Shown here in pieces: positions 16,456 to 25,187 of a stretch of 64,000 bases of DNA. Origin of the DNA: Cellulomonas soli (GTDB lineage Bacteria > Actinomycetota > Actinomycetes > Actinomycetales > Cellulomonadaceae); NCBI RefSeq assembly GCF_013409305.1, contig NZ_JACBZJ010000001.1, positions 2,418,001-2,482,000 of the forward strand, given 5' to 3'. Numbering within the stretch: position 1 is the stretch's first letter; each line of letters starts with the position of its first letter. The translations under genes were made by a program, and so were the position numbers. Below the pieces are notes generated by a model that was given only the letters and a program-made list of their open reading frames with translations, made no database searches and was not told where the DNA came from.

Positions 16456-19400
16456 CCCCCGACGCCTTCGGCACCGCGGACCTGCGCGCCGCCGTCCTGG
16501 AGGCGTGGCGCGTCTCACCGGCGCGCCTGCGGGAGGACGCGAACCTCGAGGAGGACCACGCCCGCGGCTACTACCGGGACCGTGTGCTCGTCGAGCTCGC
16601 GCAGAACGCCTCGGACGCCGCGGTGCGCGCAGGGGTGCCGGGACGGCTGCTGCTCAGGCTGACGCACGCGACCGACGACGAGCTGCTCGACGGTGCGGCG
16701 CCGACCGACGGTGCCGCACCCGGCGCGCCCGTGCTCGTCGCCGCGAACACCGGGACGCCGCTCGACGCCGCAGGCGTGGCGTCGTTGGCCTCGCTGCGGG
16801 CGTCGGCCAAGCGTCCTGGGCCCGGTGGCGAGCCGCCGGTGGGCGGGCACGGCGACGGGACCGGCGCGGTCGTCGGCCGGTTCGGCGTCGGTTTCGCTGC
16901 GGTCCGGGCGGTCGCCGACGAGGTCGCGGTGCTCTCCACGACGGGGGGCGTGCGCTTCTCCCTCGCGGACTCCCGGGCACTGCTGGAACGCGCCGGGGCG
17001 GACGTCCCCGCGCTGGCCGAGGAGGTGCGCCGGCGCGACGGCTCGTTGCCGGCGCTGCGCCTGCCGCTGCCTGCCGACGGGCGGCCGCCGACCGGCTACG
17101 ACACGGCTGTGGTCCTGCACCTGCGTGACGAGGTCGCGGCCGACGAGGTGCGCGCGCTGCTCGACGCGGTGGGCGACCCGCTGCTGCTGGCCCTGCCCGG
17201 GCTCGTGGAGATCGTGGTCGAGGACCTCACGTCGTCGACCCCCGTGCGACGGGTCGCCGACGTGGCCTCGCGCTGGCACGTCGGGAGCGGCGAGGGCGTG
17301 CTCGACGCGCACCTGCTGGCCGACCGGCCGGTCGAGGAGCGAGGCAGCCGCACCTGGCGGGTCACCTGGGCGGTGCCGCGCGCGGGGGTGCAGGTGGGGT
17401 GGGACCCCGTGGTGCACGCGCCGACGCCGACGGACGAGGGCTGCACGGTGCCCGCGCTGCTGGTCGCCACGCTGCCGCTCGACCCGTCCCGCAGGCACGT
17501 GGCCGCCGGTCCGGCCACGCAGGCCGTGCTCGAGCACGCCGCGCAGGTGCTGGCCCGGCTCGCGCACGACCTGGCGCTGGCCGGCGGCGACCCGCTCGCG
17601 CTCGTACCGACGGGCCTGGCCGCGGGCACGCTGGACGCGGACCTGCGGACCCGGGTCGTCGACCGGCTGGCCCGGACACCGATGCTGCGGTCCCACGACG
17701 GTGACGCAGCGGCGGGCCTCGAGGCCCGCGCCGGCGCGCTGGTGGCGCCCGACCGGGCCGTCGCGGTGGCGGGCGCCGTCGGTCGGGACCCTGTGGCGGT
17801 CGGTGCCCTCGCGCACGCCCTCGCGGACCTGGTGCTCGTGCCGGCGGGCCGCGAGGCGCAGGCGCGGGTGCTCGGCGTCGAGGTGCGTCCGGTCGCCGAC
17901 GTGGTCGACCAGCTCCCTGCCGACCCGTCGGTGCCCTGGTCGACGCTGTACGCGGCGCTGGCGGCGTCGGACTCCGAGCCGCAGGTGCGCGAGGCCCTTG
18001 CTGGCCTGCCGGTCCCGCTCGTCGACGGGCGGGTCGTGCGCGGCGTGCGGGGCACGGTGCTGCTCGACGCCGACGTGGTCGAGCGGGTGGGGGTCGCGGC
18101 GCTCGAGGTGCTCGGTCGGTGGGGACTGCGCGTGGTCGACCCGGCGGTCGCGCACCCGTTGCTGGCCCGGCTCGGCGCGTTCGAACCCGGGCCCGGCGGC
18201 CTGCTCGCGCACGATGCGGTGCGTGCGGCGGTGCTCGCGCAGGCGGACGACGACGACCTCGAGCTGGCCGAGGAGGTCACGGGCGCGGTCCTCGCGGTCG
18301 TCCGCGCCGCCCTGGGTGCGGGGGCCGACCGGTCGGACGGCGACGGACGTGACGGCGGGGGAGAGCTCGGCGGACCTCTGGACGACCCGGGTCCGGTGGC
18401 TGCGCGGGTGCTCGCCCCGGGTGTCTCCGCATGGCTCGGCCTGCTCACCCTGCCTGCCGCGGACGGTGAGCCGACCCCCGCGCACGGCCTCGTCCTGCCC
18501 GGCTCCCCGGCGGCCCGGCTGCTCGACGACCGTGTGCTCGCACCGATCGCGCTCGACGCCGTGGACCGGTGGGGGGCTCGGGTGCTGGTGACCGTCGGTG
18601 TGCGCCAGGACCTGGTCCTGGTGGACCTGGCCGACCAGGTGGCCGACGGTGACGCCGTCGACCCGGATGCGACCGACGCCGCCGCGCTCGCCGCGCAACA
18701 GCTCGACGGCTGGCCCGACTACCTCGACGAGCTCGGTGCCCGGCTGGGGCCGGGGGAGTACGTGGGCGACCTCGTCGCGGTGGCGGATCTCGACGCGGTC
18801 GACGAGGACGCCTGGGCCGAGGTGCTGCGCAGGCTCGCCCGCACGCCGGTGCTGCGCGAGGCGCTGCTCACGCCGGTCCGGGGCGAGCGGGGAGGGGTCG
18901 CGCCGTCCTACACGTTGTGGTGGCTGCGGGAGCGTTCGGGTGTCGTGCCCGCAGGGACGTTCGCGACGGACGAGGCCGAGCCGGTCCTCGCTGCGACGCT
19001 GCCCGCCGTCCCGGAGCTGCTCGCCGGCCTCGACGGTCAGGTGCAGCGGGCGCTCGGCGGGGCCGGTGCCCTGGCCGAGCTCGACGGCCCGGCCTGGTCG
19101 GCGCTGATCGCCGGTCTCGGCCCGGTCGGAACGGCCGTCGACCTGCGCACCGCCACCGCGTTGTGGCGCGGCCTGGCCGCGCTGGCCGGGTCGCCCGGGG
19201 ACCCGGACCTGGACGACGCGTCGGGGCCGCCGGCCACGGTGCCTGCCCTGGTCGGGCCGGCACGGGTGGCCGTGGTCCGTGCCGAGGACGCCGCGGTGGC
19301 CGACGCACCGTGCTGGTGGCAGCGCACGGACGTGGCGGCGATGGTGCCGGCTGCCGGGCGCCGGCAGGCGGAACGGCTGGCGTCGCTGCTCGACGTGCCG

Positions 19401-19823
19401 CTCGCCTCCGACCTGGCCGACGGCCTCCTCGCAGGCCTGGTCCACGGGGACGCGGGAGAGGCTGCTGCACGGGTCGACGTCCCGTCGCAGGTCCGGCCGC
19501 TCGTGCCGGGTGCGCCGACGGTGTGGTTCGAGCACGAGGACCTGACGGTCGACGGGGCACCCGTGGACTGGTGGGTGCGGGGTGCGGGTGCGCAGACCGA
19601 GGTGCACGCGATGACCGTCGCCGGGCTCGCCTCGGGTCTGGCGTGGGCGGCGGGGCGGTGGTCGGCCCGGCACGCGGTCGAGCGGGTGCTCGGCGACCCG
19701 GACCGGGCGGGCGAGGTGCTGCTCGACGCCGTGCTCGACACGGCGCTCGACACGGCGCTCGACGCCGTGCTCGACGCGGTGCTCGACCCTGCGGGGCCCA
19801 CGGAGGACGACGGCGGGCGGTGA
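16452..19823 (+). CDS. Sacsin N-terminal ATPase-like domain protein
   Basis: An 1123-residue protein with an Hsp90-like (GHKL) ATPase fold at the N-terminus: VLVELAQNASDA (about 36-47) holds the Mg-binding Asn, VAANTGTPLD stands at the nucleotide-binding loop and VGRFGVGFAAV (about 138-148) is the second glycine loop. The remaining 900 residues have no domain I recognise and no membrane segment. Related proteins are called sacsin-like in actinobacteria; a chaperone-type role is only an inference. The GTG start overlaps the DUF3027 stop by four bases, so it is the last gene of the csp-DUF3027 unit. Confidence 0.8.
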   Translation: MTPDAFGTADLRAAVLEAWRVSPARLREDANLEEDHARGYYRDRVLVELAQNASDAAVRAGVPGRLLLRLTHATDDELLDGAAPTDGAAPGAPVLVAANTGTPLDAAGVASLASLRASAKRPGPGGEPPVGGHGDGTGAVVGRFGVGFAAVRAVADEVAVLSTTGGVRFSLADSRALLERAGADVPALAEEVRRRDGSLPALRLPLPADGRPPTGYDTAVVLHLRDEVAADEVRALLDAVGDPLLLALPGLVEIVVEDLTSSTPVRRVADVASRWHVGSGEGVLDAHLLADRPVEERGSRTWRVTWAVPRAGVQVGWDPVVHAPTPTDEGCTVPALLVATLPLDPSRRHVAAGPATQAVLEHAAQVLARLAHDLALAGGDPLALVPTGLAAGTLDADLRTRVVDRLARTPMLRSHDGDAAAGLEARAGALVAPDRAVAVAGAVGRDPVAVGALAHALADLVLVPAGREAQARVLGVEVRPVADVVDQLPADPSVPWSTLYAALAASDSEPQVREALAGLPVPLVDGRVVRGVRGTVLLDADVVERVGVAALEVLGRWGLRVVDPAVAHPLLARLGAFEPGPGGLLAHDAVRAAVLAQADDDDLELAEEVTGAVLAVVRAALGAGADRSDGDGRDGGGELGGPLDDPGPVAARVLAPGVSAWLGLLTLPAADGEPTPAHGLVLPGSPAARLLDDRVLAPIALDAVDRWGARVLVTVGVRQDLVLVDLADQVADGDAVDPDATDAAALAAQQLDGWPDYLDELGARLGPGEYVGDLVAVADLDAVDEDAWAEVLRRLARTPVLREALLTPVRGERGGVAPSYTLWWLRERSGVVPAGTFATDEAEPVLAATLPAVPELLAGLDGQVQRALGGAGALAELDGPAWSALIAGLGPVGTAVDLRTATALWRGLAALAGSPGDPDLDDASGPPATVPALVGPARVAVVRAEDAAVADAPCWWQRTDVAAMVPAAGRRQAERLASLLDVPLASDLADGLLAGLVHGDAGEAAARVDVPSQVRPLVPGAPTVWFEHEDLTVDGAPVDWWVRGAGAQTEVHAMTVAGLASGLAWAAGRWSARHAVERVLGDPDRAGEVLLDAVLDTALDTALDAVLDAVLDPAGPTEDDGGR
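19719..19790 (+). repeat. Six tandem 12-base units at the end of the sacsin-like gene
   Basis: Units of the form GTGCTCGACGCC encode LLDA, VLDT, ALDT, ALDA, VLDA and VLDP just before the C-terminus. The product would be an amphipathic run with period four. The near-identical copies make slippage likely. Confidence 0.8.
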
Positions 19824-19865
19824 CCGCGCGCGGGTTCGCGGACCGGGGTCGTCAGGTCGCGAGCC

Positions 19866-20102
19866 TCAGGCGTCGGGGTGGCGCCGTGTCCAGGCGAGCG
19901 CGAGCACGCCGAGGGCGAGCCCGGTGCCGCAGACCGCCACGGCCGACCACTCGGCCCGACCGGTGAGGGTGAGCACACCGGTCACGACGAGCCCGAGCGC
20001 CCACAGGGCCATGCCCACGACCACGACGTGCCGCAGGTCGACGCTGACGGGTGCCGGTGTCTGGCTGCTCGGGCGCAGCAGGTCCTCGCGCAGGGTGCCC
20101 AC
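19866..20102 (-). CDS. DUF2530 membrane protein
   Basis: A 78-residue protein with two predicted transmembrane helices (about 27-45 and 51-69) separated by a short loop (TGRAEWSAV), matching the actinobacterial DUF2530 family. The N-terminal 22 residues are cytoplasmic or disordered. The function is unknown. The start is a GTG at 20102. It converges with the sacsin-like gene, with 42 bases between the stops and no clear hairpin. Confidence 0.8.
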   Translation of the reverse strand: MGTLREDLLRPSSQTPAPVSVDLRHVVVVGMALWALGLVVTGVLTLTGRAEWSAVAVCGTGLALGVLALAWTRRHPDA

Positions 20103-20161
20103 GGGCCGAGCCTACTGCGCGCCCGCGGGGCGGACGGGTCCGGTCCGCGGGCGCCGGGCCG

Positions 20162-21385
20162 TCAGCCGCGCGAGCTGATCGCCAGCGCGGAGGCCGTCGC
20201 GAGCGCCTCGGGCACGGCGGCCAGGTACGTGTGCGCGACGTCGAACGGCTCGAAGCCGGTCGCGAGGACGGCCTCCACGTCGTTCTCCTCGTGCGCGAGC
20301 ACGGCCGACAGCGCAGGTCCGTAGGGGCCGGTGCCGGTGCGGAGGGCCTGGGCGATGTCGTCGGAGACCCCGGTGCGGCTGACCAGGTCGTCCGCCGAGT
20401 AGTGCTGCTGGGCGGCGACGGCCGACAGCAGGCCGACGGTGTACCCGGCGTCGGAGCCGGCGAGCGCCCGCACGGTCTGCGCGCGGGTGAGCACGGCCCA
20501 CAGTGCGCCGACGGTCGTCGGGCGGGCGTCGATGAGCGAGGCCATCGCGAGCGCGGCGAGCTGCTGCGGGCCGACGAGCACGACGGCCTGGTGCACCGAG
20601 TCGACGCGGCGGCGCATGCCGTACGTGCTCGAGTTGACCAGGTGCAGCACGCGGATCGCCAGCTCGGGGTCCGAGCCGACCATGCGGACGACAGCGGCCT
20701 GGTCGATGGCGTCGGCGGAGAGCAGCTGCATGAGCTCGAGGCACTGCAGCTCGCCGGCGTTGAAGCTGCGGCCGGTGGTCTCGTGGTTGCGCTCGAACAT
20801 GGGCCCCTGGAGCAGGTCCATGCCGATCTCGCGGGCGAGGCGGATGCGCTCGCGGGTGTCGGCGCGCTCGCCGATGACCCCGACGCCGACGTTGTGGGCA
20901 CGCTCGACGAGGGTCGCGATGCGATCCGCACCGCGGGCCGTGTCGATCTTCACGTGGTCCACGTAGGGCAGCAGGGCGTCCTGCGACGCGGTGCCGCTGT
21001 AGTCGCCCAGCACCAGGTGCTGGCCGGCGCCGCGCAGCGTCGAGGCCCGCACGACGGCGTCGTCGCGCACCGCGAGGGTGAGCGGGATCTCCAGCAGCAG
21101 TCCGCTGCCTGTGCGGGTGAGCGGGATCGCGCCCGTGAAGATGCCGGCGGTGGCGCGCAGCACGAGCGGACGGTCGCCGGCGAGCGTCTCCAGGTCGAGC
21201 TGACCGAGCTCGGCGTCGACGAGGTTCTCGACGCGGTCGTCGGGCTCGGGCACACCGGAGGAGTCGAGGACCTGGGCGCGCACGGCGTACCCGAAGACGC
21301 TGCGGTCGGGGTGGACGATCGGCTGGCGCTGGATCGTGACGGACCCCACCTGACGTCCATAGCTGAAGTCGTGCAGCACGCTCAT
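20162..21385 (-). CDS. EAL-HDOD (YuxH-type) signalling protein 2, degenerate EAL
   Basis: A 407-residue protein with an EAL-like fold (about 10-200) and an HDOD domain (about 205-390). The signature Glu is gone (GYAVRAQ), the DDFG-type motif reads GDYS, and only VKID and LLQGPMF recall the active site, so it is unlikely to hydrolyse cyclic-di-GMP. Several Asp and Glu changes mark it as more degenerate than the paralogue at 12357. The ATG at 21385 has GGAGGG seven bases upstream. A FliA-type promoter lies 36-63 bases upstream. It sits next to fliW at the edge of the flagellar locus. Confidence 0.82.
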   Translation of the reverse strand: MSVLHDFSYGRQVGSVTIQRQPIVHPDRSVFGYAVRAQVLDSSGVPEPDDRVENLVDAELGQLDLETLAGDRPLVLRATAGIFTGAIPLTRTGSGLLLEIPLTLAVRDDAVVRASTLRGAGQHLVLGDYSGTASQDALLPYVDHVKIDTARGADRIATLVERAHNVGVGVIGERADTRERIRLAREIGMDLLQGPMFERNHETTGRSFNAGELQCLELMQLLSADAIDQAAVVRMVGSDPELAIRVLHLVNSSTYGMRRRVDSVHQAVVLVGPQQLAALAMASLIDARPTTVGALWAVLTRAQTVRALAGSDAGYTVGLLSAVAAQQHYSADDLVSRTGVSDDIAQALRTGTGPYGPALSAVLAHEENDVEAVLATGFEPFDVAHTYLAAVPEALATASALAISSRG

Positions 21386-21420
21386 CGTCCCTCCATGCGG
21401 ATCATCAGGCGTCCCCTGAC

Positions 21421-21448
21421 CCATCGGTCGGACGGCGTCGGCTCTGAG
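21421..21448 (-). promoter_or_regulatory. FliA-type promoter of EAL-HDOD gene 2
   Basis: On the minus strand CTCA (21445-21448), 16 bases, then ACCGATGG (21421-21428). Transcription would start near 21413 and leave a leader of about 28 bases with the GGAGGG ribosome-binding site. Confidence 0.65.
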
Positions 21449-21502
21449 GAACTCGCGCCAGAGCAGGCGGGTGGTCATGTCGGTCGGACGCGACGTGCGG
21501 CG

Positions 21503-21979
21503 TCAGCCGAGCGGTGCGCGCAGCGGCCAGTCGCCCTCGAGGACGACCTGCACGGCGCGGCCGGTGGCCCTGTCCACGACGAGCGGGGCGAGCAGGTTGG
21601 CGGTCGGCTGGGCGTGCGCGGGCCCCGCGGGGTGCACGACGACGAGCAGCGTGTGGCCCTCGTCGGCCGGGTCGGTCCCGTCCTGGCGCAGGCGGGCGGC
21701 CGTGGCGGCCACGTCCGGGGTGTAGCCGGAGAAGAACGCGTCGGGCGCGACGACGAACAGCCGCAGCGGGACACCGACGTCGTCGGTGCTGCGCAGCGCG
21801 AACAGCGCGCCCTGGTCGTCGAGGGGGTCGAGGAGCAGCTCGTCGTGCGCCGGCAGGCCGGGCAGCGGGTCGAGGAGCCGGAGGGTGGCGGGCACGGCCG
21901 AGGGGCCGTGGGCGGTCCGGACGAGGACGGTGGTCGAGGTGCGCACGGTCGGCGCCTCCTTCATCAGGGTGGCGCTCAT
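21503..21979 (-). CDS. fliW: Flagellar assembly factor FliW
   Basis: A 158-residue protein resembling FliW: LRLLDPLPGLPAHDELLLDPL at the start of the domain, then ALRSTDDVGVPLRLFVVAPDAFF, and PTANLLAPLVVD before the C-terminus. FliW binds flagellin and CsrA, and through a partner switch couples flagellin synthesis to export. Its start overlaps the flgL stop by four bases (ATGA), which ends the flgN-flgK-flgL-fliW unit. csrA is 31 kb away, whereas in Bacillus fliW and csrA are adjacent. The stretch between its stop and the EAL-HDOD promoter is about 55 bases. Confidence 0.85.
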   Translation of the reverse strand: MSATLMKEAPTVRTSTTVLVRTAHGPSAVPATLRLLDPLPGLPAHDELLLDPLDDQGALFALRSTDDVGVPLRLFVVAPDAFFSGYTPDVAATAARLRQDGTDPADEGHTLLVVVHPAGPAHAQPTANLLAPLVVDRATGRAVQVVLEGDWPLRAPLG

Positions 21980-22869
21980 CGCAGGTAGTCCAGGAGCGTG
22001 GGCTGCAGCACCTTCGAGGTGGCGCCGAGGGCGCCCTTGTACGCGACCTCCTGCGCCTGCAGGTCCAGGATGACCGCTGCGAGGTCGATGTCCTCGATGG
22101 ACGACAGCTGCGTGGTGAGCGCGAGCTGGCGGTCCGCGAGCGTGGACTGGGCGGTCAGCACCTGGTTGTGCCGGGCACCGACCGAGGCGACCTGGGTGAG
22201 CATCGCGTCCATGTGCGTGTCGATGTCGTCGAGCGAGGCGGTGGGGTCGCCGCCGGCCCGCAGCTGCGTGGCGATGTCGTCCAGGAGGGCGAACACCGAG
22301 GTGGTGCCCTCGCCGAAGACCGCCGCGCCGTCGGCGTCGACCCGCACGTCGACGGCGTCGCCGACCTTGCGCTCGACGGGCGGGGTGACCCCGGCCACGG
22401 TCCCGGTGAAGGCGTAGGTGGTGGAGTCGAAGGCGACGCCGGCGTTCGACGTGCCGGCGAAGACGGTCCGGCCGAGGTACGTCGTGTTGGACTGGCTGAG
22501 CAGCTGGGCCTTGACGCCGTCGATCTCGGCGGCGAGCGCCTCGCGGGACTGCGCGCCGAGGGCCGCGTCGCCGCCCTGGACGGTGAGGTCGCGGGCGCGG
22601 CGCAGGGCCGACAGCGACGAGGTCAGCGCGGTGTCGACCGTGGTGAGCCAGGCCTCCGCGTCGGTGGCGTTGCGCGAGTACTGGTTGGAGGTGCGCTGGT
22701 CGGCCCGCAGCCGGAGCATGTCGGAGGCGGCGGCCGGGTCGTCGGACGGCGCGTTGACGTTCTTGCCGCTCGACATCTTGGTCTGCAGGTCGGCCATGGT
22801 CCGCAGGTTCGACTGCAGGTTGCCGAGGGTGGATCTCTGCACCGTCAGGTGCGTCACGCGGGGAATCAC
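21976..22869 (-). CDS. flgL: Hook-filament junction protein FlgL
   Basis: A 297-residue flagellin-like protein. The N-terminus has VTHLTVQRSTLGNLQSNLRTM and KMSSGKNVNAPSDDPAAASD, the conserved flagellin D0/D1 region. The C-terminus (LSSIEDIDLAAVILDLQAQEV) closes the coiled-coil. FlgL joins FlgK to the flagellin filament. The GTG at 22869 has GGGAGG eight bases upstream. It follows flgK by four bases and overlaps fliW by four. Confidence 0.93.
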   Translation of the reverse strand: MIPRVTHLTVQRSTLGNLQSNLRTMADLQTKMSSGKNVNAPSDDPAAASDMLRLRADQRTSNQYSRNATDAEAWLTTVDTALTSSLSALRRARDLTVQGGDAALGAQSREALAAEIDGVKAQLLSQSNTTYLGRTVFAGTSNAGVAFDSTTYAFTGTVAGVTPPVERKVGDAVDVRVDADGAAVFGEGTTSVFALLDDIATQLRAGGDPTASLDDIDTHMDAMLTQVASVGARHNQVLTAQSTLADRQLALTTQLSSIEDIDLAAVILDLQAQEVAYKGALGATSKVLQPTLLDYLR

Positions 22870-22873
22870 AGCA

Positions 22874-24301
22874 TTACCTCCCGACCACGCCGGTCCGGTT
22901 GATGAGGGTGTCGAGCATCTCGTCGATCGCGGTCATCACGCGGGCGGCTCCTTCGTACGCGCGCTGGTAGGCCAGCATGTTGACGGTCTCCTCGTCGGTG
23001 TCGACCGAGGCCTGCGACAGCTGTTGGGTCGAGGCGTTCGTCCGCGCGGCCTCGGCGACCGTGTACCGCGCGGTGGCGCTGGCGGCCCGGCTGCCGAGCT
23101 CGACGACGGAGGCGCTCCACACGGCGTCGGGCCCGGAGGTCGACGAGCCGAGCGCGCCGATCGCCTTGCCGATCGAGCCGTCGAGCGCCCCGCCGGTCGG
23201 GGTGGCCACCGCGATGTCGGCCTTGTCGGTCACGGCGAGCGTGAGGCCGAGCGCGGCGGGCTGGCCCGCGGCGAACGTGAAGAAGGCGGTGCCCGCGGCG
23301 CCGGCGATGGTCTGCCCGGTGGTGTGCAGGGCGTTGACCTGGTTCGCGATGGTCGTGGCGAGCGTGTCGTACCGGGCTGCGGCTTCGGTGAGGATGCCGC
23401 CGGTGCCGGTCGCGTCGGGCGGTGCCAGCACGGACAGCTGCCCGGCGACGGTGCCGCCGCTCAGGCCGACGGGCACGGTGGGCCGGTCGGCCCACACGAC
23501 GGAGACCGAGGTCCCGGCGTTCGCCTGGAGGAACGTCGTCGCGCCCGAGACCTGCAGGGTGTGCACGGTCGTGCCGGAGACGAGGGAGTTGCCGCCCAGG
23601 AGGACGTCGATCTGGCCGTTGTCGCGGGTGCTTGCCACGCCGCCGACCATCTCGGACAGCTGGGTGACGAGGAGGTCCCGCTGGTCCATCAGCTCGTTGG
23701 CGTTGCCGCCCGCGTTCTGGATGTTGAGGATCTCCTTGTTGAGGTCGGCGACGTTGGCGGCGACGGTGTTGGCCTGCGCGACCGTCTCGACGGTGCTCGT
23801 GCGTCCCTGCTCCCACTGGGTCTGGGCGGAGGTGTACAGCGAGGCGAGGCGGTCGACGACCGCGGTCGAGCTCTCCAGCACGACCGAGCGCGCCGAGTCC
23901 TTGTCCGGGGTGTTGGCGAGGTCCTGCCACGAGGACCACATGGTGCTGAGCTGCGTCGCGAGGCCGGTCTTGGCGGGTTCACCGACCGAGTTCTCGAGCG
24001 TGTCGTACGCGGAGGCGCGCGCGCTGAGGTAGCCGGAGGACGAGGTGGTGACGCGCACCTGCGCGTCGAGGAAGGTGTCGCCGAGCCGGGCCACGCCCGT
24101 GACGCGGGTGCCGTTGCCGACGCCGCTGGACGTGGAGAACATCGATGCGACGACCGCGGTCGGCTGCGACACCATGGTGGCGCGCTGGCGCGTGTAGCCG
24201 ACGGTGTTGGCGTTGGCGACGTTCTGGCCGGAGACCTCGAGGGCCTGGCGCTGGGCGATCAGCGAGCTCAGCGCGGTGCCGAGTCCGGAGAAGGTGCTCA
24301 C
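22874..24301 (-). CDS. flgK: Hook-associated protein FlgK (HAP1)
   Basis: A 475-residue axial protein. It begins VSTFSGLGTALSSLIAQRQ, contains the hook motif SGQNVANANTVGYTRQRA near residue 30 and ends with NMLAYQRAYEGAARVMTAID, the C-terminal rod/hook family block. FlgK is the first junction subunit on the hook. The GTG start has AGGAGG seven to eight bases upstream. The gene is 13 bases downstream of flgN. Confidence 0.95.
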   Translation of the reverse strand: MSTFSGLGTALSSLIAQRQALEVSGQNVANANTVGYTRQRATMVSQPTAVVASMFSTSSGVGNGTRVTGVARLGDTFLDAQVRVTTSSSGYLSARASAYDTLENSVGEPAKTGLATQLSTMWSSWQDLANTPDKDSARSVVLESSTAVVDRLASLYTSAQTQWEQGRTSTVETVAQANTVAANVADLNKEILNIQNAGGNANELMDQRDLLVTQLSEMVGGVASTRDNGQIDVLLGGNSLVSGTTVHTLQVSGATTFLQANAGTSVSVVWADRPTVPVGLSGGTVAGQLSVLAPPDATGTGGILTEAAARYDTLATTIANQVNALHTTGQTIAGAAGTAFFTFAAGQPAALGLTLAVTDKADIAVATPTGGALDGSIGKAIGALGSSTSGPDAVWSASVVELGSRAASATARYTVAEAARTNASTQQLSQASVDTDEETVNMLAYQRAYEGAARVMTAIDEMLDTLINRTGVVGR

Positions 24302-24314
24302 GGGGTAAGGCCTC

Positions 24315-24797
24315 CTAGATCGAGCGGTCGAGCAGCTGGGCGAGGGCTTCGCCGTCGTGGCGCTGGCCCGTGCCGTCGTAGGTGTGCACGGTCTCGTGCA
24401 GGGTCATGAGGGTTTCCTGGGTGGCGCGGTGCGACATGGCCAGGAGCTCGCGGTTGCCGTCGGCGAGCTGGGCGATCTCGCTCGTGAGGGTGGCGAACGC
24501 GTCGCGGTGGGCGCGCAGCAGCTCGTCCCACGGCGCGGGGGCGTGGTCGGCGAGGACGCCGAGGCTGCACCCGGGGTCGATGCCCAGCTGTTGGGCGACG
24601 GCCTCGGCCTCGACCGCGCGGCCGAGCTCGGCGTCGCGGATCTCGGCGAGCACCTGTTCCACCTCGCGTGTGGCGTGCGCGAGCCAGCGGGTGCGTCCGC
24701 TCGTGAGGAGCAGCTGCTCCTCCTCGAGCTTGAACAGCAGCAGCTCGAGGAGGTGGCGCTCCTGCCACAGCACCTCGGACAGCCGGTTCAGAGCCAT
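24315..24797 (-). CDS. flgN: FlgN-like export chaperone
   Basis: A 160-residue, mostly helical soluble protein (LNRLSEVLWQERHLLELLLF, then repeated Leu/Glu helices) directly before flgK and flgL. FlgN chaperones FlgK and FlgL to the export gate. Sequence similarity in this family is weak, so the call leans on gene order, helix content and length. The ATG at 24797 is chosen for the AAGGGA site about 7 bases upstream. A FliA-type promoter lies 57-84 bases upstream and would drive the whole flgN-flgK-flgL-fliW unit. Confidence 0.75.
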   Translation of the reverse strand: MALNRLSEVLWQERHLLELLLFKLEEEQLLLTSGRTRWLAHATREVEQVLAEIRDAELGRAVEAEAVAQQLGIDPGCSLGVLADHAPAPWDELLRAHRDAFATLTSEIAQLADGNRELLAMSHRATQETLMTLHETVHTYDGTGQRHDGEALAQLLDRSI

Positions 24798-24853
24798 CGT
24801 CGTCCCTTCTGACGCGTGCATACCTGTCGGGATGCCGACCGGTCGTCCCCTGC

Positions 24854-24881
24854 CCATCGGGCCGTGCGTCCGGTTGCTGAC
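24854..24881 (-). promoter_or_regulatory. FliA-type promoter of flgN-flgK-flgL-fliW
   Basis: On the minus strand GTCA (24878-24881), 16 bases, then CCCGATGG (24854-24861). One base of the -35 differs from the commonest CTCA. The leader would be about 50 bases. The rest of 24798-25187, the 390-base divergent region between flgN and fliA, holds no gene I can support. Confidence 0.6.
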
Positions 24882-25187
24882 GAGTTCGGGCGGGGTAGTT
24901 CGTGCCGTGTCGTGGACGGGGTGTGCCGGGGGTGCTGTGCCGACCGGCTGCGCGACCAGGGGAGGGGCCGTGAGATGGACGTTCGTCCAGAACCGGGTGG
25001 AGGCACCCAGGGCGTTGAAGGATTCCGAATGTGATCTGCATCACACGCAACCGGCCCGGTCCCTGCGCCTATGGGCACTGCTGGGCGATTCGCCGTCCTG
25101 GAACGTCCGGATTGCCAATGGTGCAACTCTGCGACCCGGTAAAACCGCCCGTTCACGGGAACGCCCCTCGTGCTCAAGACTGCGGCC

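Noticed and set aside
24798-25187. Possible small genes in the flgN-fliA divergent gap
   Set aside because: Short frames have neither a family match nor a ribosome-binding site; apart from the flgN promoter nothing can be supported.
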